Assembly: GCA_033239125.1 (NCBI GenBank)
Contig: BSWB01000005.1
Span: 15,305,447 to 15,369,446, forward strand
DNA from: Fagopyrum homotropicum
Lineage: Eukaryota; Streptophyta; Magnoliopsida; Caryophyllales; Polygonaceae
DNA length: 64,000 bases
Direction of reading: 5' to 3'
This document shows positions 12,967 through 22,317 of the stretch, piece by piece (position 1 is the stretch's first letter; each line of letters starts with the position of its first letter). Made by a program: the position numbers and the translations under genes. The notes beneath the pieces are model-generated. The model ran no database searches. It was given only the letters and a program-made list of their open reading frames with translations, and was not told the origin of the DNA.

Positions 12967-13959
12967 TTAAAGTCTCCGCAATGCTCCCCTTTTATTTCCA
13001 CCGCTCCATGGGGAAAAATCTTCTTTACCACATAAGGACCCGTTCATCTTGACTTTAGCTTTCCGGGGAAGAGCCGCGGCCTTCAATTGAAGAGAAGGAC
13101 AGCCTTCACTCAACTCCTTCGGGATGAGACGCTTGTCATGCCAACGTTTGGTCCTTTCTTTGTAGATCCGGGCGTTTTCATAGGCATCCAACCGGATCTC
13201 CTCAAGAGCGTTCATGTCTAGCAATCTTTTCTCACCGGCCTCCTTGAGGTCAAAATTCAGCCACCTTATAGCCCAATACGCCCTATGCTCCATCTCCACC
13301 GGAAGGTGGCAAGACTTGTCATAAACTAGCTTGTAAGGAGTGGTGTCAATCGGTGTCTTGAAAGCGGTTCTATATGCCCACAAGGCATCATCGAGCTTCA
13401 TAGCTCAATCCTTTCTCGTCCTAAAAACCGTCTTCTCAAGAATTCCTTTTATCTCCCGGTTGGAGATCTCCACTTGGCCACTAGTTTGGGGATGGTAAGG
13501 TGTTGCCACCTTATGAGTCACCCCATACTTAGCCAAAAGTGTCCCGAAGTTCCTATTTGTGAAGTGCTTTCCTCCATCACTTATGATCACCCTTGGTGTC
13601 CCAAACCTAGGAAAGATCACTCGGTTGAAGAACCGCACCACAACCTTGGCATCATTTGTGGGAGAGGTGATTGCCTCCACCCATCTCGAAACATAGTCCA
13701 CCGCCAATAAGATGTAGAGGTTGCCACATGAAGAAGGGAATGGTCCCATGAAGTCCACACCCCACACATCAAATATCTCCACCTCTTGTATATTGTTCAA
13801 AGGCATCTCATTCCTCCTTGAGATGTTGCCCGTCCTTTGGCAAGCATCACATGCTACAACAAAATTCAGCACATCCTTGAACAAACTTGGCCAATAAAAC
13901 CCGGATTGCAACACCTTTGCACATGTCTTGTGCGAGCTAGCATGGCCTCCACATGACAA
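12967..13959 (-). pseudogene. Athila integrase, frameshifted
   Basis: Frame 13405-13959 begins SCGGHASSHKTCAKVLQSGF and holds zinc-finger cysteines in CDACQRTGNISRRNEMP, then the D-D-E core: VWGVDFMGPFP (Asp), FGTPRVIISDGGKHF (Asp), and YHPQTSGQVEISNREIKGIL (Glu). Frame 12967-13401 continues with LDDALWAYRTAFKTPI and HLPVEMEHRAYWAIRWLN, then drifts after PSLQLK through another frameshift. A further C-terminal tail can be followed to about 12740 (VNGHRLKKYIPG, VDMIAPLHLE). At least three lesions separate RNase H, integrase core and tail. Confidence 0.88.
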
Positions 13960-15650
13960 GGAATGACATGGTGGATCACATTCTTTACCTTATCCTCCGG
14001 TATGCATCTCCTAAATACTCCATCCGGCCCTCTCTTAAACAAAAGCGGCTCACTCCAATAGTAATGCCTCACATCTTTGAAGAACCTTTTCCTTTTGGCA
14101 TAAGAAAGACCGGGTGGCACCTCCTCACACACAAGGTAGTTCACAATGTCGGCATACCATGGCTCTTTTCCCTTGGACACTAGAAGCAAGCACTCCTCCA
14201 CCATTTGTAATTGCTCATCCCGGAATGAGTCATCAATCGGGATGTCATCTTTCTCAATCTCCAACGGTGGGAGCCTACTAAGATGGTCCGCCACAGAATT
14301 TTCGGACCCTTTCTTATCCCGGGTTTCTAAATCAAACTCTTGAAGAAGAAGAATGATCCACCGAATCAAACGAGGCTTGACATCCTTCTTTGTAAGGAGA
14401 TAACGGATCGCAGCATGATCCGTATACACAATGACCTTCGCTCCAACAAGATACGAGCGGAACTTCTCAAATGCGTACACAACCGCTAGCAACTCTTTCT
14501 CGGTGGTAGCATAATTGAGTTGGGCATCATCTAGCGTCTTGCTAGCATAATAGATGGCATGTGTAAGCCCATCTTTCCTTTGTCCTAAAACAGCCCCAAC
14601 GGCTACATCACTCGCGTCGCACATGATCTCAAACGGTAGACTCCAATCCGGTGGTTGCATGATAGGTGCGGAGATCAAAGCATTCTTCAACCTACAAAAA
14701 GCCTCAAGGCAATCCTTGGAGAAAACAAACTCAACATCTTTCATTATTAGGTTAGTAAGAGGCTTAGAAATCTTAGAAAAATCTTTAATGAATCTCCGGT
14801 AAAAACCGGCATGCCCTAGAAAACTCCTTACCCCCTTCACCGAGGTAGGTGGTGACAACTTCTCTATCGTCTCTATCTTAGCCCTATCAATCTCATTGCC
14901 ACGGTTGGACACCAAGTGTCCCAACACAATGCCTTCACTTACCATGAAGTGGCATTTTTCAATATACTTAGAAAAGATAGCCATCATACACCTTTGAAAG
15001 GTGACGGGTGCATTACACAACCCAAATGGCATTCTCCTATATACAAATGTACCCCGAGGACATGTGAATGTAGTTTTCTCTTGGTCATCGGGGTGGATAG
15101 GGATTTGGAAGAATCCACTATAACCATCTAAGTAGCAAAAGTGAGAATGTTGAGCTACTCTCTCTAGCATTTGGTCAATAAAGGGAAGAGGGAAGTGATC
15201 TTTCCTAGAGGCCACATTTAGTTTCCTATAGTCTATACACATCCTCCATCCCGTAACCGTTCTAGTCGGAATTAGTTCATTATTCTCATTGGTCACTACG
15301 GTCATCCCACCCTTCTTAGGAACCACATGCATGGGACTAACCCACATACTATCCGAAATCGGGAAAATGATTCCCGCATCTAGCAATTTAAGAATCTCTT
15401 TCTTCACTACTTCTTTCATGATAGGGTTTAGTCTTCTTTGAGGTTCAATTGAAGGTTTATGATTATCTTCCATTAAGATCTTATGCATGCACAAAGAAGG
15501 TTTAATGCCAACTAAATCATCAATGGTATAGCCAATAGCCTTCCTATGCAATCTTAATTCACGCAACAATCTATTCAACTCATCATCATTCAAGCATGCA
15601 TTAACAATCACCGGATATGTAAAATCATCACCAAGAAAAGCATACTTCAA
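13866..15650 (-). CDS. Athila reverse transcriptase-RNase H open frame lacking the catalytic Asp-Asp
   Basis: The open frame has 594 codons. RT blocks: KPSIEPQRRLNPIMKEVVKK (about 65-84), WVSPMHVVPKKGG, WRMCIDYRKLN, KDHFPLPFIDQMLERVA, FCYLDGYSGFFQIPIHPDDQ, TFVYRRMPFGLCNAPVTFQR. Residues about 226-240 then read FSKYIEKCHFMVSEG: the segment that should carry the F/Y-x-D-D catalytic motif and its surroundings is missing, apparently removed between two E-K-C repeats (junction about 14952-14960), without shifting the frame. The RT-RNase H connection and RNase H follow (CDASDVAVGAVLG, TEKELLAVVYAFEKFR, YTDHAAIRYLL, ADHLSRLPPLE) with all four acidic residues. After about 13960 the frame runs off and integrase continues in another frame. 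Confidence 0.92.
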   Translation of the reverse strand: MKYAFLGDDFTYPVIVNACLNDDELNRLLRELRLHRKAIGYTIDDLVGIKPSLCMHKILMEDNHKPSIEPQRRLNPIMKEVVKKEILKLLDAGIIFPISDSMWVSPMHVVPKKGGMTVVTNENNELIPTRTVTGWRMCIDYRKLNVASRKDHFPLPFIDQMLERVAQHSHFCYLDGYSGFFQIPIHPDDQEKTTFTCPRGTFVYRRMPFGLCNAPVTFQRCMMAIFSKYIEKCHFMVSEGIVLGHLVSNRGNEIDRAKIETIEKLSPPTSVKGVRSFLGHAGFYRRFIKDFSKISKPLTNLIMKDVEFVFSKDCLEAFCRLKNALISAPIMQPPDWSLPFEIMCDASDVAVGAVLGQRKDGLTHAIYYASKTLDDAQLNYATTEKELLAVVYAFEKFRSYLVGAKVIVYTDHAAIRYLLTKKDVKPRLIRWIILLLQEFDLETRDKKGSENSVADHLSRLPPLEIEKDDIPIDDSFRDEQLQMVEECLLLVSKGKEPWYADIVNYLVCEEVPPGLSYAKRKRFFKDVRHYYWSEPLLFKRGPDGVFRRCIPEDKVKNVIHHVIPCHVEAMLARTRHVQRCCNPGFIGQVCSRMC

Positions 15651-15997
15651 ATGAGAGGGGAGGGGTTAAGTTCAAGTTTAGGAGGACCTTTATCGATTGG
15701 AGATGCTCCATACAATGTAGGTTGAGATGAATCCATAGCCATGGAAGACTCCTCAAGGGTCCTTGAAGCTTGATCAACAACTAAGGCAGTTTCTGGAGAA
15801 ACCACGGGCGAAACCACGGGCTCTGGCACAACCATGGCCGTGGAACTTGCAAAGCTAGCACTTCGGAGCACTCTAGTAGGTTCCACGGGATAAACCACGG
15901 GCGTGGTTCTTCCCCCCAGGCTGTGGTTCACACAGCAATTCAGCACACCTTCGTGTGCTTCAAATTCAGCTCTTGTCTCCTTTTTCAATGCCTCCAA
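15647..15997 (-). pseudogene. Athila protease-RT linker frame with reiterated CCACGG motif
   Basis: This frame runs into the reverse transcriptase start: PPKLELNPSPLI followed by a stop, where relatives continue straight into the KYAFLG block. A single-base loss near 15655 explains the shift. Between about 15790 and 15915 the DNA contains five CCACGG-type motifs, some near-palindromic (CCACGGGCGTGG), like those in the LTRs. They are translated here as VVSPVVSP-like residues, which is unusual for a repeat also found in an LTR. Confidence 0.75.
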
Positions 15998-16139
15998 AGC
16001 CTTGATTTTTTCATTGCAGACCTCCTCAACTCCTTACTCCATCAAACTTAATCTAAGAACCTTCTCCAAGGGGTCCTTGATCAAGATCGAGCTCACAACT
16101 TCTCTAGACTCCTCTTGCTCGACAATGTTGAACACATCT

Positions 16140-17135
16140 TCAACAAGGGTTGACCTTCATCATTGTGGATAATTTGAACTTGATATTATCTTCTCCAATG
16201 TTGAAGGAGAGAATTCCATTTTTGCAATCCACCAAGCATCCCGATGTAGCCAAGAAAGGTCTCCCTAAGATGATAGGAACCGGATAGTCCGCCGGGATGT
16301 CCAAAACAACGAAGTCTATGGGCACATAGAACTTTCCTAGTTGCACCGGTATGTCTTCAAAGATTCCAACGGGATGGGTTATCGAACGGTCCGTCATGTA
16401 AAGGGTCATCTTGACCGGATTTGGCTATCCTAGCCCAACCTTGTTGCAAAGCGCAAGCGGTATGATGCTTACACTTGCCCCAATATCACATAGGGCTTCA
16501 TACTTCACTTCTCCCACTCTAATTGGCACACAAAAAGATCCCGGATCTCTTAGCTTAGGAGGCATCTCCTCCTTCATGGTTTGGATCAATTCCGAGGACC
16601 TCTTCATCATCCTTACTTCCCCATACTCCTCTAACTTCCTTTTGTTAGAGAGTATTTCCTTCAAGAACTTGCCATATGCCGGCATTCCTAGAATAGCATC
16701 CATGAACGGAATGTTAATATGCAATTTAGACATAAGTTCAAGGAATTTACCGAAGTGCTTGTCCAAGCGAGCTCTTGCTCGTGATTGTGGGAATGGTAGT
16801 GGTGGCTTGTATGGAGGTGGTGCAATATATGTTGGCTCATCATTCTTGCTCTTGCCTCCATCTTCTTGCAATGTCTCTTCCTCTATCACCACTTGCTTCC
16901 CCTTATCATTTCCCTTAGGTAAGGGATCCTTCATGCTCAGTCCACTCCTTGTTGTGATGGCCAACACTTGGCCTCTTGGGTTATCTTCGGTTCTTCCGGG
17001 AAGCTTTCCAGGATCTCTATGAGCTTCACCCGCCTTTTGGAACACTTGTGCTTCCAACACCTTTTGAGCCTTAGAAATGGAAGTCACCGTGCTCTCAAGA
17101 CCACTCAACCTTCCAAGCAATTGCTCAAACATCAT
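16140..17135 (-). pseudogene. Athila protease region
   Basis: Two blocks in the same frame as gag are separated by one in-frame TAG at about 16422. The first (16425-17135) holds LLGRLSGLESTVTSISKAQ, a linker, KHFGKFLELMSKLHINIPF and the aspartic protease active site as CDIGASVSIIPLALCNKVGL. Athila relatives have D-L-G-A-S at this place. The second (16140-16409) holds the flap side and ADYPVPIILGRPFLATSG, the usual I-L-G-R-P-F end. It stops at 16140, upstream of the reverse transcriptase linker. Confidence 0.85.
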
Positions 17136-17180
17136 CTCGATTCTATTCTTTGGAGGTTGAGTAAATCCGGGTGGAGGTTC

Positions 17181-18521
17181 TTATGAAGCCTTTGGTGGTG
17201 GATCTGCGCTTGTGGAAGCGGGAGGGTTCAAGGCTCCATCCGGGTTTGAATAGGAAAACCCGAGATGGTTGTGGTTAGGCCGGTAATTGTTGAATGGCCG
17301 GCTATTATTGTTGAAGTTCCTTGGGCCTTGATAGTTGTTGTAATTTCCCCTTCCCATATAGTTCACATCTTCCTCCTTGGAAGACAAGTTTGCTTGCACT
17401 TGCACTGGCGGGCTTGCTTGACTCTTCAAAGTTGTAGCACACAACTCCCTCAAAGACTTAAGCTCATTGTTGATTGCATCAAGCTTGAAATTACTCATGG
17501 TAACTTCACTCACCTCATATGCTCCCACTTTCCTCCCATCACTCTTCCTATGGGAGTACTTTTCAATCACCAAAGCTTGTTTTTCTACAAATTCCCAAGC
17601 TTCATCCACATTCTTTTCCATGAAAGTCCCACCGGAAAGAGATTGAAGCTTGAATTGGCTATCTTCATCAAGTCCCTTGAAGTAGATCTCCAAAAGCTCT
17701 ATTTTCGGTATACCATGGTGTGGACAATCTATGAGAAGGTCCTTGAACCTCTCCCAAGATTTGAATAGGCTTTCTCTATCCTTCATCACGAAGGCATTGA
17801 TCTTTCCTCTTAGCTCGGTAGTCTTGGAAGGTGGGAAGAACTTAGTCAAGAACTCAGTTGTCATCTCCTCCCAAGTACTTACTCGCCCTAGTGGAATCGA
17901 TTGGTACCAAGCCAAGGCTTTATCCTTAAGTGAGAAGGAAAAAGCCCTAAGATTATGGTTGTTGTTCTCCAACCTAGGCGGCCTTAGAGTCTCCATCAAT
18001 ATCTCGTAGTTCATCAAATGTTGATGAGGAGACTCTCCTTCCTTCCCTCCAAATTGATTATGCCGGATCATTTGTAGCACTTGAGGGCGGAGCTCATAAT
18101 CATGGGCTGCGGGATCTCCTAAGTTCACACCCGGGCGGTGTACTCCTTGAGCCGGATCTAAACGTTGCCCTAACATTTGTGGCTCCTCAATCATTATCGG
18201 CTCAAACCGAATATTAACCGCCGGCTGCGGTTGTGGTGGTGGTGGAGGAGGTTGTTGATGATTAAGCTCTCTTTGCACAAGAGCTTGCCTAATCTCTTCA
18301 ATCTCCCTCCTAGTTGCTTCTTGCCTCTCATTGGCAAGTCTCCTTTCATTATCCAAGAGCTCATCTCTTAACCTAATTTGCTCTAAAGCCTCATCCAACT
18401 CAGCTTGAAGATCTCTTGCGGCAATCCCGTTCTTCTTCTTAATGCTCTTAGATCTAGCCTTAAGGGTTTTCTCCGGTCCGGGATCGAATGGAGCTAAATC
18501 CTTGCCACGAGATCTTCGCAT
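17181..18521 (-). CDS. Athila gag (446 codons, ends at an in-frame stop)
   Basis: It begins MRRSRGKDLAPF. Residues about 50-90 form a charged, probably coiled-coil region, followed by a Pro/Gln run. The retrotransposon gag domain lies at about 150-310 (HNQFGGKEGESPHQHLMNYE, FSFSLKDKALAWYQSIP, WEEMTTEFLTKFFPP, SWERFKDLLIDCPHHGI). The Asn-rich tail ends at a stop at 17181. The same frame continues downstream as the protease region, so the stop is an inactivating point change inside a former gag-pol frame. The start is the first Met after the primer site that keeps the gag domain whole. Confidence 0.88.
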   Translation of the reverse strand: MRRSRGKDLAPFDPGPEKTLKARSKSIKKKNGIAARDLQAELDEALEQIRLRDELLDNERRLANERQEATRREIEEIRQALVQRELNHQQPPPPPPQPQPAVNIRFEPIMIEEPQMLGQRLDPAQGVHRPGVNLGDPAAHDYELRPQVLQMIRHNQFGGKEGESPHQHLMNYEILMETLRPPRLENNNHNLRAFSFSLKDKALAWYQSIPLGRVSTWEEMTTEFLTKFFPPSKTTELRGKINAFVMKDRESLFKSWERFKDLLIDCPHHGIPKIELLEIYFKGLDEDSQFKLQSLSGGTFMEKNVDEAWEFVEKQALVIEKYSHRKSDGRKVGAYEVSEVTMSNFKLDAINNELKSLRELCATTLKSQASPPVQVQANLSSKEEDVNYMGRGNYNNYQGPRNFNNNSRPFNNYRPNHNHLGFSYSNPDGALNPPASTSADPPPKAS

Positions 18522-18637
18522 GCACCTAAAGAATGAGAGATGTCCTAAAAATGCAAAGACACAAACTAAACAAGATCAAAAGCAACAAGAAAGACCTACA
18601 CTATAAACAATCACAAAAAGACTCAATCTAGACCTAG

Positions 18638-18655
18638 TCCCCGGCAACGGCGCCA
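18638..18655 (-). other. primer binding site for tRNA-Asp (Athila)
   Basis: The plus strand reads TCCCCGGCAACGGCGCCA, matching the 3' end of plant tRNA-Asp(GUC) including the CCA end. It lies six bases from the 5' LTR in sense orientation. Confidence 0.9.
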
Positions 18656-18661
18656 AAAACT

Positions 18662-20491
18662 TGTTACGCTAAGAACATGACACGCAAAAGTCTTAAATTT
18701 ATAACTCGATATATTTTTCCCTAACTCCTAGCGAACTCATAGTGTATGGGTCGTTTTGTAGTAAGGGTAGTATTCCGAGGTCGAACACAAAGACTAAGGT
18801 GAAATTGAGTCAATAGTGACTAAGGATAGTGAAGATCTAGGCTAAGAAAAGAGATAGGAATAAAGAAATGAAAATCTCAATGTTTTTGGTTTGGTTTTGA
18901 GGTGATCAATCAAGGATCACAAATCATGCGAAATCAACAAACAACTAAACTAACAACACAAATAAACAAGCAAACACGAGATAGGTAATCAAAGAGAGAA
19001 AAGAGGATTCTAGGGGTTAGAAATTCCGGTTATGGCATAGGATTCAAGCTATCTAATCATTCCTTCGATTAACTATAGTATGTTGGGAATGGGTGTTTCT
19101 AAATCGGGATCAATCACCGGGTAGGTCTCATGGTCCACTAGTCCGTTCCTAAGATCTCATCACCGGGTAAGTCTCAAAGAGCCTAAGGATAGGAATTCTA
19201 CACAAACCGGATTGTCATATAGGGGTCTAACCTCTCCTTACCGGGTAAGTCTCGGAAAGGCAAGTCCTAAACATCAATCCTAGCACACTCAGTCCAATAG
19301 CGGCTTATGAGGCTCACTACTACGTAGAGTTCATCATCTTCGGTATCTAAGGGCAAGAATCACCGGGTAGGTCTCTTCTCACACTTAATTGCTAACACTA
19401 GATTACCCTAGGATAGATCTAACTCAACAAACACTAGGATTTCAATCTAACAACCTAACATCCAGATTTATCGATGCAAGCAAGTCGGACGAAAATCACG
19501 GGCAGTTCATCAAGTCCACGGCCGTGGAACCCCTTAGAACAAACCGTGGTTTTGAACTGAGGCTAGGTTCGAGTAAACAAATCATCCAAAGGTGCATTTA
19601 AGTCTATCCTATCATAGTCCAAGCCATAACCATCATTTCCTTATCCTAGAATCACATCTATTTAGCCAACAACATGCATCATCACAATCAAAGTCATCAA
19701 GCATAAAATCGTGGAATCCATATCAAGAGGATGAAATGAAAGGGAGATGAAGCAAATAGAACAAGAAAACTAAGCTAAATCAAAGCTCAAGAAGGACTTA
19801 CAACCCTTCAAAAGAAGGTTCGAATCGTTTCTTACAACCCTAGCAAATGTTTCCAACAATCTTCACTCTAAAAACTATAAAAAAAACTAAGAATGGTGTG
19901 TTCTTCTCTTCTTTTCCAATGGAAGCCTTTCTTCTCCTCCAATAATATCTCCCCTCCAAATCTTCCAATGAGAGAATATGTGTTGTTGAGAGTGTGGGAG
20001 AGAATGGAATGATGGGGTCTGGCCTCAACAGCCTGTAGGACCACCTTTTATTCACCATCAAGGGTAAGGGTCGGTTATGGAGATCGTGGGACAGCTGTCG
20101 CAGCTGTGCAGGGAGAACCACGGCCTATTTCCACGCCCGTGGAAGTTCCAGTGGCTGTGGTTTTGGTGATGCAGCTTTCTTTGGATCATCAAGCCACAGT
20201 TTGGTGCAAGGCATGCACCAACAAGGTCCCATGTGTCCTCCTTAGCTCCTAGCTTGCTTCCCAATGAGTCCGAAGGTGTGTCATCTCGAGGAACGATCCT
20301 CGAATGTATCGATTAAGCTCCTAAAGCTCCCAAAATACCTACAAAACATGCAAAAGTCTGTGTAGACGTCTATCTCAAAAAATATACAAGAACTGAATGC
20401 AAACGTCATGAACTAGTGTTAAACCATGCATGAATGAGCGGAAAAACTATCTAAATGAGTGCTTAAACCTACGTCATTAATCGTGTTATCA
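18662..20491 (-). repeat. Athila 5' LTR
   Basis: This is the partner of 7307-9137, with the same fourfold CACCGGGTARGTCTC array (about 19115-19378) and CCACGG/CCGTGG clusters (about 19495-19550 and 20110-20165). The sense TATA box of the other LTR is changed here to AATAAAAG (20045-20052), which may weaken the promoter that would drive the element. Confidence 0.95.
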
Positions 20492-20496
20492 AGTGT

Positions 20497-21450
20497 TGTA
20501 TGGGCGAAGGTTAGGAAAACAAAGCGAGCCAAAAACTCGAAGAAAAGTGAGATTAGGAGGTTGTTTTTGAAGAATGTGATATGGTGATGTTTTTTGGAGG
20601 GTAGGTGTTGGGAGACGATTTCTTAAATAGACGGTGGTTTCAAAAGCGTAATCCCTAAAGGAGAAAGGTAGAGAAGAGTGTGCTAGTAAATTAGCAAGTC
20701 CGGTATCTACAATGTGATGATGGCGATTTTCAATACTACCATTTTGAGAATGTGGTGAGGAGGAAAAATAATTTTCAATAAATTAAAGAAAGGCTTGAAC
20801 ATAAGATCTGGTGGTAGCTTTACTAGATAATGGGAAAATCCACAAGTAATTGGAATGATCATCTAAAATAGAGAGATATAATTTATGTCCTCTTGAAGAG
20901 ATGGTGTGGGCTGGTCCCCAAAGGTCCATGAACAGAAGCCTTTGGTTGGGCCGCTCTAGACGGTGATGGGTGGTGAGGCAAAGAGTGGGCCTTAGCTCTG
21001 GAGTAGGAAACGCATCAAAACGGAAGTGCAAAGTAGGTAGGGCAGGAGATGTTAAGGGAGCGAATCATTTGTTGAGTGACGAGGGTGAAGGATGACCAAA
21101 TCTATGATGTCAAAGATGTAAATTGGATGTGGTGGTTATGTGTTCTTGAACGGAGTGGTTGATTGTTGCTAGAGGAAGAACATACAAGCCATTTTTAGTG
21201 GTGCCTTGAAGGAGTGTTGCAAGAGTACTATGTCGATCCTTCACAAAAAAAGTTATTGTGAAACTCAAAACAGACGTTATTATCGGTACATAACTAAAGA
21301 ACGGAAAGGAGATTCTTGTTAATAGAAGGCACGCGAAGAATATGTTTGAGAGAAAGATTGACAGAAGGTGAAGAAAAAGAAGAGGGAAAAGAAGCGGAAC
21401 CGTAATGCTAAATGGGTAGCAAAGAGCCATCACCGATCAAAACTGTATCG
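20497..21450 (-). pseudogene. copia GAG-pre-integrase and integrase core, interrupted
   Basis: Frame 21110-21433 carries the pre-integrase region (LLQGTTKNGLYVLPL). Frame 20783-21031 carries the integrase start with the first catalytic Asp in MDLWGPAHTISS and then LDDHSNYLWIFPLSSK. Downstream, about 20500-20780 encodes the late core (SQNGSIENRHHHIVD, containing the catalytic Glu region) and reaches FGSLCFPNLRPYNT. Reading then resumes at 7301 with HKLNFRSKPCVILGY once one TSD copy is discounted, showing where the Athila element entered. The block holding the second catalytic Asp (normally in a T-D-G-G-G-E-F setting) is absent at about 20775, so the integrase is inactive. Confidence 0.85.
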
Positions 21451-21599
21451 GAGCCATGGTAAGACTGAGCATCATAAGCAAGTTGATTGATGTCTGGTGT
21501 GAAGTGGTTGGTGGATGCAGTATTTGGTGTCCAATTCGAGGTCGAAGAATGTGCTTGGAACGTTGAAGGAGCGGAAGCTTGGTAGGAATGATTGAATCG

Positions 21600-22312
21600 A
21601 TACTAGCACTGAAGGGTTGTATGATCAGATTTCAGGCAGACTTGAAGGGAATGTTGTTGGAGCCTCGACCCGAAGATCCTATGTAGGAGTTGTTGTAGGT
21701 GTTGTTGTTGGGGGGATCTACCTATTCCTCTATAATTGTTGTTGTTGGTGTTCCTTTGTTGATTGTTGTTGTTGGAGGGGTTTTGATTTCTTCTATGGCC
21801 TCTGGTATCTTGTTGATCAGGGGAGTGAGATGTATGGGTGGAGTTGGCAGAGAGAATTTGTAAAGAAGCAGATGAATGATACAGAAGATGAGCTTCATGA
21901 TTGAGAAGGTGGGAGATATGGGAAGTGGGTAAGAAGGGTTGTGTGCTAAGAGATGTGATGATGGGGTCATATTCAAGAGGTAGGCAAGAGAACAAGGATC
22001 AAGCAAGTTCGAACTCAAAAATTTGTTGCCTAGTAACTTGAAGAATGGATACCAAGGCTTTTACCTTCTTAAAGAAAACAATGATGAAGTCATTACCCGA
22101 TTTAATAGATGCAAGTTGAAGACGAGTTTGTAACACATGATAACTTGTGTGATCTGTATAGAGATCTTGTAGTGTTTGTGAAACTTGACGAGTTGTGGTA
22201 CAATCAATGACATGGGTAAGAACTTCTTCAGTGAGAGAGGATGTTAAAATGGGAAGCATAAGATGGTCTTTAGAGAGCTAGTCAAGATAAGTTTGTGTAG
22301 TTTTGTCTGATG
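21600..22312 (-). pseudogene. copia gag, C-terminal part
   Basis: This UBN2-type gag region contains LTSSLTEEVLTHVIDCTTTR, YHVLQTRLQLASIKSG, then SCLPLEYDPIITSLSTQ and an Asn/Gln-rich tail toward the nucleocapsid. It follows the N-terminal part at 25999-26264 after removal of the solo LTR and one tagag copy. At the rejoined point there is a TAG where relatives have Trp (before LSKDHLMLP). Frames 21999-22259 and 21603-21995 are separate, so at least one frameshift exists. Confidence 0.85.
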
Positions 22313-22317
22313 TAGAG

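Larger units (their letters stand above)
7307..20491 (-). mobile_element. Ty3/gypsy Athila-clade LTR retrotransposon
   Basis: The paired LTRs are 1831 bp (7307-9137) and 1830 bp (18662-20491), starting TGTTA and ending TTATCA on the plus strand. Flanks agtat (7302-7306) and agtgt (20492-20496) are a 5-bp TSD with one mismatch, and the copia integrase reading frame rejoins exactly across them. Sense is minus: 5' LTR at right, tRNA-Asp binding site, gag, protease, reverse transcriptase, RNase H, integrase, a long non-coding 3' region and the 3' LTR at left. The pol sequence resembles Athila-clade proteins. A solo LTR (9436-11495) lies in its 3' region. Stops, frameshifts and a deleted catalytic block make it non-autonomous. 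Confidence 0.95.
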
